A stretch of DNA of 64,000 bases from the NCBI GenBank assembly GCA_016647705.1, contig CM028330.1:34051534-34115533 (forward strand), in the 5' to 3' direction. Both the position numbers and the translations under genes were made by a program. The stretch is from Eucommia ulmoides. Its lineage: Eukaryota > Streptophyta > Magnoliopsida > Garryales > Eucommiaceae. Each line of letters starts with the position of its first letter. The stretch's first letter is position 1. The notes under the pieces were generated by a model. The model searched no databases, had not been told where the DNA came from, and saw nothing but the letters and a program-made list of their open reading frames with translations. Of the stretch, positions 10,941-21,623 are shown piece after piece.

Positions 10941-11662
10941 CAACTTAGGGGCATCATTTGATTCGACTAACCAAAAGTTCACTGGGGAAGATAGGCCCAT
11001 AAAAATTCAACTCCTTGCGTTTGTGCAATAAGGATCATGATGTATCCGACTGTCCACATAAATATTCTTTTTTCGCGCTGTAAGCATCGATTCAGGAAGA
11101 AAAGGAACGTTGGGAAAAGTATATCGTAGAGCAGGATGAGAAAACTTTAGATGAGTTTGATGCCTATCAAATGGGTGTAATTCATCTGTTAAATACTATG
11201 AAGCGACAATCGGTCCCAAGGAAGAAGGTATCAAATAAGAAGAACCTCATGTTTATAGATCTTAAAATTAATGGGCAGAATTATTGTGCATTAGTTGACA
11301 CTAGTGCTAAACACAATTTTATGTCTGATAAGGAAGCTAATTGGTTGGGCTTATGTGTCGAGAAGTACTCAGGGAGATTGAAGGTCGTGAATTCTGAAGC
11401 GCGTCCTGTGGTTGGAGTCGCCAACATGGTACACTCGAAGATTGCTCCGTGGGATGGGTTCCTCAACTTCACCATTATTCCCATGGATGATTTTCAAGTG
11501 ATATTGAGGATGAAATTATTTATGGATAATAAGACGGTCCCAATGCTTTTTGCAGATTCGCTTTATATGATGAGAGATCGATTATGTGTCATTCCTACAA
11601 TGCGTTATTTAATTGAAGATAGATCTATCTCGACTCTACAGCTTCTGATAGGTGAACATTAG
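10941..11662 (+). pseudogene. Zinc-knuckle remnant and retropepsin of the outer gypsy element
   Basis: This resumes the outer element after the nested insertion. Near 11020-11065 a degenerate cysteine/histidine motif ('CNKDHDVSDCPHKY') recalls a Gag zinc knuckle. An open frame from 11171 (163 codons) then covers the aspartic protease: 'MFIDLKINGQ' leads into 'ALVDTSAKHNFMS' (around residue 43), where the family has D-T-G. The glycine after Asp-Thr has become serine, so the protease should be inactive. 'GVANMVHSKIAPWDG' and 'DDFQVILRMKLF' match the downstream part of the fold. RT should follow but is absent. Confidence 0.82.
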
Positions 11663-12283
11663 GACGACCTTCTAGTTCTTAGTAGGGAAGAGACTGACCC
11701 ACAAATACCATATTTGATTTCAACAAAAGGGTTGTTTGACTATGCTCGAATTACTTCTCTAAGAGAACTTCTAGAGAAGTTTTCTACTCATCCATACGGG
11801 AAAAAATCTATAGATCAAGTTCCCATTGGGCCATTCCATTTTTTGCGTTAGCCAATGGTGCAAAGACCCACTTGCTTTCGGTAGGACTACATCCAGAATG
11901 ATGGAGGTATCGACTTTGTCTGCTGAGGGTTAGAGTTTCGAGGAACAAAGGTATAACCGTTGTCGTGGTGGTTAAATCTTTGAGTTCTATAACCTTATCT
12001 CCATCACTTCAATTGCATTATTCCATGGACACCGCCGCATAGTTTCTCAAGCATGATACTTAGTTGTGGAATGTTCCGAGGAGTATTGATTCTTGCTTTA
12101 ATCTGCATAAGTACTTTAATGTCAATTTGGGCTATAATAAGATTGTTGTAGACCAGCCACTGTGTCCTCATTCAGTGGATAAGCTCTACAAAGTCGACCT
12201 ATTTTGAAGACAGCAGAAGGCGCAACAACCGTAGACAAAATTCGAAGCATCATCAAAAGAAGTCTACGAAGACGTCGACTGCT
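11663..12283 (+). pseudogene. Integrase relic of the outer gypsy element
   Basis: Conceptual translation contains 'FLKHDT*LWNVPRSIDS', the decayed form of the gypsy integrase segment around the second catalytic Asp, preceded at about 11965 by hydrophobic 'VVVVKSLSS' at the first core strand. Further on, 'VVDQPLCPHSVDKLYK' matches the end of the core. The stretch between is shortened, stops are frequent, and the catalytic residues are not preserved. No RT or RNase H lies between protease and integrase, so pol carries a large internal deletion. Confidence 0.6.
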
Positions 12284-12298
12284 CAAGTGGGGGAGAAT
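12284..12298 (+). other. Polypurine tract
   Basis: 'caagtgggggagaa' directly precedes the 3' LTR of the outer element. Confidence 0.85.
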
Positions 12299-12753
12299 GT
12301 CACAATTTTAACATGTCTAGTGCTTGTTCTCGCACATGGCCACTTGTCCGTGACCCTTTTCTTTCGTTTTCTAGACTAGTTTAGCATAGTTTAGCTTAAT
12401 TTAGTTTATTTCTTTCATTTCTTGTAGAAAGACCCTATTATGTCTCATCGAGCATAACGATATCTATTGTGGGCACTTGTATTTTTTTGCTTAAAGTACT
12501 ACGGGGGAGGACATGTTCTTGAAGTCATTCAAGCCTTTCACATCTTGTGGTCTTTGATATTAATATAATTGTTGTCGTTCTTGTAGTTGTATTCTTCTCT
12601 ACATTGTCGGCACGTGTTGTTGTAGGAAAATTCGTTGCTATTGAAACTGATTTTGCTATTTGATTTCTCTGATATTCAGGCTTGCTACTAGGTGATCCCT
12701 TAGTTAGCGTCGTACGGTTCGCTTTCCAGTCTTAAAAGGCTCTGCCCGTGACA
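12299..12753 (+). mobile_element. 3' LTR of the outer gypsy element
   Basis: 455 bp, TGTCACAATT to GTGACA, matching 4176-4621 and followed by the CACAG duplication at 12754-12758. Confidence 0.92.
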
Positions 12754-12758
12754 CACAG

Positions 12759-14070
12759 CGTGACCTCTGTCACTGCCTAAACCGACTGTCACCAGCAATA
12801 CCTACCCATCAACTACAAATGCTATCTTCAATACAAATAGATAGGGAGACGAACTGAACCCGACGCGGCAACCCCCCATCTCTCCATTTCGCTTGAACCA
12901 TATCATCTTACTCTTAGCCTATAAGAGCCTCCACAAATTGGATCTTCTTAAGTCAAAAATTGATTGCAACAGAAGGGTGATGGGTCTCGCCAATGCCCAA
13001 TAATGGTGGTGAAATTGGTTGGGGTGCGTCGCTCGACGGTGGTGGTGTAAATCTATAGAGAGAGAAGGGGGGGAGACGATGGTGAGTTTGGGGAGAGGTG
13101 TTTGCTTAGACTGAGATACAGAGGAAATAGAGGCGATTGATGGTTGGCTGTGGCATGTTGCAGACTTGTAGCGGTCTGTGGAGGCATAGGCTTTGGTATA
13201 TGGTAGGAATAGACAACATGAAAGGAGGAGGAAATAAAAACACTGATTACAACTATGCTCTCAAATTTTTCTCATATTTTATTTTAGACCCCTAATTTTA
13301 GTATTTTTGTGATTATTTTATGTTACTAGTTTTTCAATATATGCCTATTATTATGCATATATTGTGTGTGTTAAATTTACAATATAAATTTAGAATTGTA
13401 TACTTACGAATTATATTCTTGCCTTTAGGCACGGGATGTAACTAGTATTTTAAATGTAAAAACAATTTGGGAAAGATTGTCTTTTAGTGAAAAAAACTAA
13501 ATTACAAGAAAAATCCATTTTCATGAAATCCTTGTCTTTTAGTGAATAAGCATTTATGAGGTACTTTTTGATCTTTTGCAAAAAAATATTTTTTAAGAAT
13601 TATTACTATTTTTTTGAGATAACATTAAAATCTTGGTTTTTTATGAAGAAAAACAAAATTTAAAGGAAACGAAAAATGTTTTTTTTTTCTTTTTATTTAA
13701 AGAATAAAAGAAAGTTATTTTTTAAGAAAACTTTTTTACTTTTTTTTTAAGAATGAAAGAAAGATTTTTTTTTTTGGAAATAACATTTTTTTAGTGTAGA
13801 AGATGTAGAAAAACATTTTTATTTTATTTTTTTAAAAGACAACTTCTTAGAAATAAAAAAAAAAAGAATTAAAAATATTTTTGAAATATCAATTGTTTTG
13901 GAATAACAAATGAGACTTGATTTTTGGTTTTTGGATCAAAATGGAAGAACAAAATTTTTGTCATAATAACTTCACTATATATATATAAGGTATATATAAA
14001 GTGTATATATGTATATCTCCAATTTGAGAACTTGACCAAAAAAAAGAAAAAAAAAGAGAGGTGCTAGGCT
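12759..14070. other. AT-rich spacer, no gene recognised
   Basis: The first 450 bp are less AT-rich and hold a 'gagagagaaggggggg' tract; the rest is A/T-run-rich. No frame of useful length or known motif is visible. It is the right flank of the outer gypsy insertion and probably belongs to the same older sequence as 2915-4175. Confidence 0.35.
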
Positions 14071-15396
14071 AAGGATTGAGACTTAGTGCCGGTCCAGGCC
14101 CTAGGCTAAAAAAAGAAAAAAAATGCTAAAATGTTAAACGCAAAAAGGTGCAGAGTGGTAAAGTAAATGAAAATAAAGTAAATGCGGAAAATAAAGTATG
14201 GAAATGTAAACAATGGTTAAGTAAAATCAAGAAAAGCAAAGTGCATTCGCGGAGAACGGCTTAAGATTTTTTGTCGATTTTTTTACCATTTTTTATTTAG
14301 TTTTTCTTTTGTTTGTCTTTGTTTTTAGACAAGTATATATAAGTTGGAGGTTTGAAGAACTTACTTTGCCTTTTGGAAAGCTGGTTATTCTCCTTTTGTT
14401 TTTGCTTCTTCTTCTTCTTCATTCTTATTTCTTTCTTAGTTTTCTGTTGTGTAGAAAATCTAAGTTTTTTTTTTAACTGAAACTATTTTTTGGGAAGTAT
14501 TTTAGAAAGAGAAAGAGAGTCTTGTGTTCTAGAGAGAGAAGCACAAACGTGTAAATGTGAATTAGCAAATAAATGAGATGAAGCCTCCTCTATTTATAGA
14601 GGAGACCCTGCGCGCACTCGTTGAGGCGCACGCCCTGGGAATTGCACGGTGCGATTGAAAATGGCCCTTGGGGGCTCATCATAATCCCTACCCCCTATTT
14701 CGTGTTTATTACTCTTAGCCCCTTAAACATAGTATTGTGTGTAAAATTGATTTGTTGTAACCTCTCCTAGTCATATCATTTTAGAAAATGACTTAAGGCA
14801 CTCTCTTGGCTACTTTGGGCACTCTAAATTTGGAATCCAAGGCTCCATCTTATTCCCAGATGGTGCTTTCTTAGTGTTTTTTTTTTTTTTTTTTTTTTTT
14901 GTGATTTTGTCACTTTTTAGCAATTACACACGTATTTCTTGCTTTTCCTTGAAATTGAAATGATAAAATGTAATTAAACTATCCAAATAAGAATTGAAAA
15001 GTTCAATTTTGAAAAATAAATTCGTCGTTAATTTGATAAAATGGGCAAAAAAGTACAGTTTTTGGGCCAAAATAAAAGGTAGTTAGAATTAGTGAAATTT
15101 CTTAAAATTTATTATATCCAAAGCGATATTCTATGAAAATAGACTTTAAATTTTACCAATTTAGTCCCAGTTAGCTTTTAGATTTCAATTTTAGCCCAAA
15201 ACTTTATTCTTTGTGTAATTTGATCAAATTTTTGATTTTTTTTTTTTTTTTCAAAACATTAAAGGAAATTTAAACACTTGAATCTAAGGCAATTTTTTCC
15301 CCTTTAAACGTGGTTTAAAGTTTGCCCAAATTTATACTTTAGACCCGACATTTTTACCAAACACGAAAACGAGCTAAACAAAATGTGGTGTTTACA
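14071..15396 (-). mobile_element. Possible minus-strand LTR with TATA box
   Basis: Read on the minus strand, 15396 opens with TGTAAACACCACA, a start found in some plant gypsy LTRs, and a good TATA element (CTCTATAAATAGAGG, about 14590-14605) lies ~800 bp downstream. The lower limit near 14071 is a guess based on a '...TAGCA' end. I found no matching target duplication and no second copy, so this may be chance. Confidence 0.25.
14876..14901 (+). repeat. Poly-T tract
   Basis: About 25 consecutive T residues. Confidence 0.95.
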
Positions 15397-15439
15397 ATCG
15401 TGTCATTTTTTAGGGTCATCGTAGGGGGAGTAATTTTAA

Positions 15440-15749
15440 TTAAATTGTTTAGATGTTTTTATCATCTTCCCTACTTTTTGAGATGAAAAATGAGGAGAAA
15501 AATATGATGTTTTCATGGTTATGGATTACGATTACGAGTTTCATGATTAATGTACTAATGTGGAGTAATAAAAACATTTCTCTATATCTCGAAAAGGTAT
15601 TTGATATCTCATTGCATAATCTTGAAAATAGTTTTCTCATTATGATATTAAATGTGAACAAAATCCATTCCCATATTAAGGAGGAGCATGGTTACACATT
15701 TTTTTCGAGACAACATGAAAGTGAATTGTCATCATCAAAAAGGGAAGAT
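15440..15749 (+). mobile_element. 3' internal remnant of a SIRE-like element
   Basis: It aligns with 34940-35193 and 42870-43127 ('tttctcattatgat..taaa', 'ggagagtgtggttaca', 'tgtcatcat.aaaaa'). The last bases (15737-15749) form the polypurine tract before the LTR at 15750. Confidence 0.7.
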
Positions 15750-16139
15750 TATTTACCCTAAAAATTTTGATGGACAAATTAACGTTAATGTTTTAAGGAA
15801 CTAATGTTTTTATTGAGTAATTTTAGATTTGAGTTCCGATTGAGTGAATAAGAAAAATAATGGCTTTTAAGATGATATTTTTTGAAAGATCAAGATGGTT
15901 TCAATGAAGATGTTGAAGACTATTTTTAGCAAATAATATTTTTGTATTTCTAGGTAAAAACATCTCAACGCTTTTTATGCTCTTAGTGCAACCCGATTAG
16001 GATAATGCATGACACTTATAAATAACTTGAAATATTTTTATGAAGTAGTCAGAAATGATAAATTCATATGTTCAAATTTTTTTCCCCTAAAAAATCAATC
16101 AAAAAAGTATTTTGAAATATGGAGAAAATGAATTTTCGG

Positions 16140-16345
16140 CCTGAAAGGTCGACTGAGTGAATGAACGATCGATCGAATGATTCAAGATGTGTGTTTTGGG
16201 CGTTTTAGGATGATTGGTCAATCGGTTGGTTGAACGACGATTAAGAGCCTAAAATAGTCGACCTTAGGTTTGATTTATAAGTGTGAAACAACTATAAATT
16301 GAGCAGTTGAAGGTCTTAGCGGTCGACCGCTTAGTGGGCTGATCG
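16140..16345 (+). promoter_or_regulatory. GTCGAC palindrome cluster, LTR copy A
   Basis: Copies include 'aggTCGACtg', 'gatcgatcga', 'tagTCGACct' and 'gcggTCGACcgc' within about 200 bp. Equivalent clusters sit in the other SIRE-like LTRs at 18545-18720, 23040-23320, 27775-28025, 35620-35890, 43550-43800 and 45540-45870. Confidence 0.5.
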
Positions 16346-16971
16346 ACTGATGTGGTAAAATTTTGAAATTTGACCATAATATTTTTCAAGATCTTCTATC
16401 CTGATTTTATGTCTTTGAAAGTTCAAATATATTATTTAAATGGGTTTTGACTAAGTTTCATGGATATATCTTGTATTTTGAAGAATTTATGATTTAGTCC
16501 ATATATTATCTAATTTTGGGAGATTTACAGGGAAAACTACTTTTTGTCTTTAAGAGGTTTAAAATAAAATCTTTTTGAGGCTAAATAAACAGTTTTAAAA
16601 GTGCATTTTTGGGTCAAACATTTAAAATTTAATTGAATTTGATATATTAGGTTGATATATGACATTATGGGCATATAATCAAAATTATAGCCGTTTTAGG
16701 CATTGTTTAAATTCTACATGTAGATATCTGCGTTTTTGAATTGAATACATCAAGAACAAGAGATTTAAATCATCTTTTTGAAAATTGAGAGTTATTTTGT
16801 ATAAATATATTTTTGACATATTTTTGGAAGAAGTTCTTTATTGAAACTTTTACTGTTTTAACACCAGTTTTTTGTGCTACATTGTTGTCTTTAAGTATTT
16901 TCAAGGAAGCTCTGGGGAGATCACTCTAACTACTTTACATCCTCAATATTCTGTGATTTATGTGATGTGTA

Positions 16972-16979
<8 letters not shown>

Positions 16980-17010
<31 letters not shown>
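16980..17010 (+). repeat. (TA)n microsatellite
   Basis: About 15 TA repeats inside LTR copy A. Confidence 0.95.
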
Positions 17011-17015
<5 letters not shown>

Positions 17016-17738
17016 TGAGCTTGAAGTAATTTATTTGATAAAAATCGTTTTCTTTTTTGAATATCTTGAAAAATCATGTGAAATAATTTTGGTCTGATAT
17101 CTAATTTTCACAATCTCTGTTATTTATTTGCTTAAAATCAAATTTGTATTCTCACAAATTCTATTACTTAGTATATCAGAACATTAATTGAGTATATCTA
17201 TTGAGGTGGTAGAGGCTCTTGTGAGATGAAAATATATTTTTTGTATTCTTTTGAGTGTGAAAGGATTAGACATACATGGTCGTTGTCTAATTAGGGTTAG
17301 TCTTTGGGCTATTAAAAAGGTAGGTTTGATTTAGAGTCTGTAAAGGAATTAGGTTATTCTTGTACTTGGAAAAGAAAGATTGTAAAAATTCGATTTTGGG
17401 CCTAAAAAAAGAATTAGGTTAATCTTCTGCAGGTGAAAAAGATTGTAAGGTTTCCTATCTGGGAAAGGGATCAAAGTTTAGTGGATTGCGAAATCCCTGT
17501 GGGAGCTTAGGAGACTAGACGTAGATAAGGGTAGCTTTTCGAACCAAGATAAATCAATGTGTTAATTTCAACTCTATCTATTTGGTTGTGCACTTAGCTA
17601 AATACGTTTCCACTTAAACTCAAGATAACAATCGGTTAGTGAATTTGAATATTTGTTTAACTTGGTAAATTATTTGTTTAAAATTTTTAACTACCCAATT
17701 CACCCATCTCCCCTCTCGGGTAGATCATCAGGCCAACA

Positions 17739-17964
17739 AATGGGGTAAGTTTTCTAAAACTTTAAAAATTATTTCTAGTACATGAAATTTACACTTTAAA
17801 AAAGTTTATCATATTATTTGGTTTTCATACTTGGTCATTTCATTTTACGTTCTAATTTCTAAAAGAAACGTTCTCACATTCAGGGAGAGCATGTTTATAT
17901 ATATATATTTTTTTATAAAATGGAAAAAACATCAAGTAGATGGTCATCATCAAAATGGGGATAT
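17739..17964 (+). mobile_element. Short internal remnant between two LTRs
   Basis: 226 bp that align with the 3' internal end of the family ('cagggagagcatg', 'ggtcatcatcaaaa'), ending in a purine tract. Nearly the whole interior of the element that owned the LTR at 17965 has been lost or replaced. Confidence 0.6.
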
Positions 17965-20042
17965 TGTTAGCTCTGAAGGGTTTAATCCCATTAACATTGA
18001 TTTTGAAGATAACAATAAGTTGATAGTTTTCTGGACTGATCTATTTATTGAGAAATGTGACAGATTTAGTTACGTGATAACAAACCAAGTACGTGACGTA
18101 ATGGTGATGAATCCAGATCGATCAGGGCAAGCAAATGTAGTGGAAGATTAATATTTTTTCACAAATCAATTTTTTGTGTTTCTTAAGGTAAACAACATTT
18201 ATATTTTTCAAATTCGTTTCATACGGACTAGGATCACACACAATAATTTAACATGAAGTAGTTGTCGATCTTATGTGTAATGCCTATTACATTTGCATGA
18301 TAGATGAATTTGATACTTTAAATTAATTAATAGTCTTTATTAATTCATGATTTGACCATAATTGTCACTCTATGGAAGACCATTGTGCACTCTTTTAGTT
18401 ATAACTTTTTATACTGCTGGAATTTTGTGCCAAACTAATTGCACATGAAAATAGACTCCCTAAAATTTCTAACAAGTAGTTATATAGTTGAATAGGAGTT
18501 CAAATAAAGAGATATGGTCGTTTGAAGTGTAAGTAATTTGCTTATGTAATCTAGTCGACTGAACTGTAAGTAAGTCAACTGAATTATACAGTTCACTAAT
18601 TGTTTTAGGTTTTTAAGTGATTCAGTCAACAGAATTGTAATTTAGTTGACTGAATTTTACAGAGACTAAAAGAGGGTTCAATTCAGTCGACTGAATTATG
18701 ATTCAGTTGACTGAATTGGTTTTCAAACTTTGTGAACATTTTAAGAATATATTTTTGTGTCATTTTAACGACAAATATTTTTAAAATAGTTTTTCTATGA
18801 GAAATATTTTCAAAATGATAGTTTTATCAATATTCCAAATTGGTCCTTACTATTTCGGATTTTGTGTTTTGATCAGTAAAACCTATTGAACTTATATTTT
18901 GGCTGGTCAAATAAGATTACCAAATGCTTGAACCTGGATTATATTTAGTACTCATTCATCAATCAAAATGGCTGATTTTATTGGAGAGAATCTAGGATGA
19001 AAAGTTTAGGATTATAGGGCTTAAATCTAGGAAATATCTTACTAAAAACTAGCCAGTAGAGTGATTTGATTGTGGGGGCATAAAGTAGTTGTATTTCTCA
19101 TTTTAAAATTCATATATTAAGAGTGAAAAATTGAAATTGAAGAGAGAAAAGAAGAGGGAGAAAAAATTCTAAAAAAAATCTTAGATCTCTTGAGTGAAAC
19201 TTGAGGTTATTTTTTTGTGGGAAAAACTTTTGATTTTTGAAGCTGGTTTGATTTGCCAGATACATTGACTTGATTATTACATGCTACTCCATATCCAGTG
19301 AGATCATTCTTTAATATATTTCTCAGTGAATTAATTGATGATCTATTATGTGTTATACTTGGATATATTATTTGATTAGATTTGACTTTAGAAATTGAAA
19401 TTGAAATTTGATTCTGAAAATTATTTTCCGAAAACTCGTAGATCTTAATCTTGGAAATTATTTTACACCGAGTTAAACGATTTGATTAATCTAGGCTATT
19501 TGAATTGTGTGCTACATTATTTTAAATCTAGATATACACAATACAATTCCTAAATTGATTATCATGTAATTGCGTACACTTTTATTGCACTTAGAATCGG
19601 GCCGAATTGTGAATTTAATATTTATAAATACTGGTAGAAACTATTTGAGATAAATAAAGTTTTGGTATTTTGCTAGGTTGTATCTCAGACTTAAGTATAC
19701 CTAGTCTAAGTGGGAGAGTGTTTGAGTATAAAATGAACTTACACAAACGGGATTGTACGAGTTTGATTCTCACTTGGGAAGATGATCAAAGTTAGTGGAT
19801 TAATTCCCTATGAGAGCTTTGTGGAGTAGACGTAGGCAAGGGTACCTTTCCAAACTATTATAAAATTTCGGTGTCAAATTTCTCTATCTCTTATTTGTTT
19901 TTGATTGTGTTTGTGTATGCCTAGTTAAAATGCTTTCGTATAACAATTGAATTAGATAAAATTTGAGTAGGTAATAACCGATCAGATTAATTTTTAAAAC
20001 TACCAAATTCAACCTTCTCTTTGGTTGACCTTTGGGCCAACA
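17965..20042 (+). mobile_element. SIRE-like LTR (copy B, diverged subfamily)
   Basis: 2,078 bp, TGTTAGCTCT to TGGGCCAACA. The end block 'taccaaattcaacc..tttggttgacctttgggccaaca' is the family signature in diverged form. Its palindrome cluster (18545-18720) has a subfamily-specific extended core, AATTCAGTCGACTGAATT (18680-18697), an 18-bp perfect palindrome. Confidence 0.78.
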
Positions 20043-21623
20043 TTTTCTTTTAAAAACATATAAATCAAAATTGATGTTGTCTAAATCATTGATTTTCGAT
20101 CATCGATAACTGTATTGATCTGAATGACTTAATTTTGAACGAAGGAATATTGATTTGGAATTAAAAAGTATTTGTTTATTTATTATTTGAACTATTATTT
20201 TGAGCATGTTTGTTCCACTTACTTAAGTCGTTATTTTTTTTTTACCAATTGTGAGTTGACTTAATAAGGATTATTATTTTTCTGATTAATCAATTATACC
20301 ACTGCAAGGTTCAGATTGAGAAATTAAAATTAGTGAAATAGTGGTTGTCATACATCATTGAACTGGATTTTGGATTTTAGTGATGTGCAATAGTATTTAA
20401 AATTTTAATAATTCGATAATTTTTATTTATTGGGAATTTCGGGTTCGGGGCATGATAGACTTTGTCCAAGGCAGTGTGATAATTGAGATGAGTAACTAAT
20501 TTATTTCACAAGGAATTATATTATCAATCGATATACATATTATCAAACTAGTTTTTTTTTTTTTTAAATTTATCTATTCCTTATTGGTTCTTTCGGGAGT
20601 ACAAGATAAAAAGATCGTATATTACAAAAATTACAATGGAGGGGGTTCTATTGGTGAAATTCCTAACAATTTGATATGTATGTGATATTTGATTAGACGT
20701 GACTCACAGTTGGATGAGATGCCATGATGATTTTTTTTATAGGGGCGAAATTGGATTTTTTTCCAATTTTAAAAAAAATTGATCAATTAATTAATTGTTT
20801 CCATCGTTAATTTTTTTATATGAACCTCATGGGTCACACACAAATGGCTGATGAAAGTTTAGATAGTTTTGTAAAATTTAGATGTTTGGGGGGCAACGTA
20901 CAACTAAGAAAAGATGGGTTCTAGGGCTTTGAACCCTGGATAGTATTTATAAGGGGGAGACACATGGTGATTTCCCCCCTAAGGTAAATTTTGGCCACCA
21001 TCATATATGTTTCTTGCTCTACTGTTTTGATTTATATTACCTTATATATTCAGAATTAGAATTAGAGTCTTAGATATTACATAAACACCATCTTTATGGA
21101 GTTTCTCGTGTGGATATTGTTAAATGCATGATATTTGTGTTACTTTTGATAGAATGAATATCAGTTCTTGATTCGGGATAAGTTCTATCCGCTTTTAGAA
21201 AAGTCTTCTCAAATTATGCCTCGAGATCAAACGACATAGGGGTTGAAACATCGGAATAGGTATAAAGATTAGCCTAAATTTATTCTTTATAATTATTTGT
21301 TTTAATTTTATGTTAATACGGGCAGACCATGCCTTAAATAACCTAGTTTATTAATTGGATATTTTTTTTTTGTACTCCATTGCATAAATCTCTAGATTTT
21401 AATATTCGGTTATTTCATTATTCTCCTCATAAGTCTTTTTAACTCGATTTATGGGACAATTATTATCATCTCAATTATTAAATTATGATAGTAAATTGTA
21501 CCTCAATAACATACTCATAGCATATCATAAATGTGCCAATAAATTTTTTATTGAGTTTATGAGGGAATTTTGAGTGTCATTTTTTTATTATTTATATTTA
21601 TAATAACTATATCTGGTACCAAT
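20043..21623. other. Unassigned AT-rich sequence
   Basis: No gene recognised. Near 20440-20475 'gggttcggggcatgataga' followed by 'ctttgtccaag' resembles the junction between a chromovirus LTR end and a mutated initiator-Met PBS, but too weakly for a call. A TATA-like 'gtatttataagg' lies at about 20945. Confidence 0.3.

Larger units (their letters stand above)
4176..12753 (+). mobile_element. Ty3/gypsy element with both LTRs and target-site duplication
   Basis: Two LTRs in direct orientation (4176-4621 and 12299-12753) bound a short internal region, and the 5-bp sequence CACAG occurs directly on both sides (4171-4175 and 12754-12758). An initiator-tRNA-Met PBS follows the left LTR and a polypurine tract precedes the right one. 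Without the nested element (5641-10935) the internal region is only about 2.4 kb and holds relics of gag, protease and integrase; reverse transcriptase and RNase H are missing. The gag and protease relics look chromovirus-like, but the exact lineage is not settled. It is a dead, internally deleted copy. Confidence 0.9.
15750..17738 (+). mobile_element. SIRE-like LTR (copy A)
   Basis: 1,989 bp. It begins TATTTACCC (family consensus TGTTGACCC) and ends '..cgggtagatcatcaggccaaca'. The end block 'ctacccaattcaccc' is shared with every LTR of this family in the window. It contains a GTCGAC palindrome cluster (about 16140-16345, including the 12-bp perfect palindrome GCGGTCGACCGC at 16319-16330) and a (TA)n run at 16980-17010. 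No matching target duplication was found. Confidence 0.8.

Noticed and set aside
12759..13250. Host gene exon in the less AT-rich spacer
   Set aside because: No open frame of useful length, no splice-site pattern with coding similarity, and short simple repeats within.
20440..20480. Chromovirus LTR end followed by a primer-binding site
   Set aside because: 'gggttcggggcatgataga' looks right, but the following 'ctttgtccaagg' matches the initiator-Met PBS too poorly, and no partner LTR was seen.
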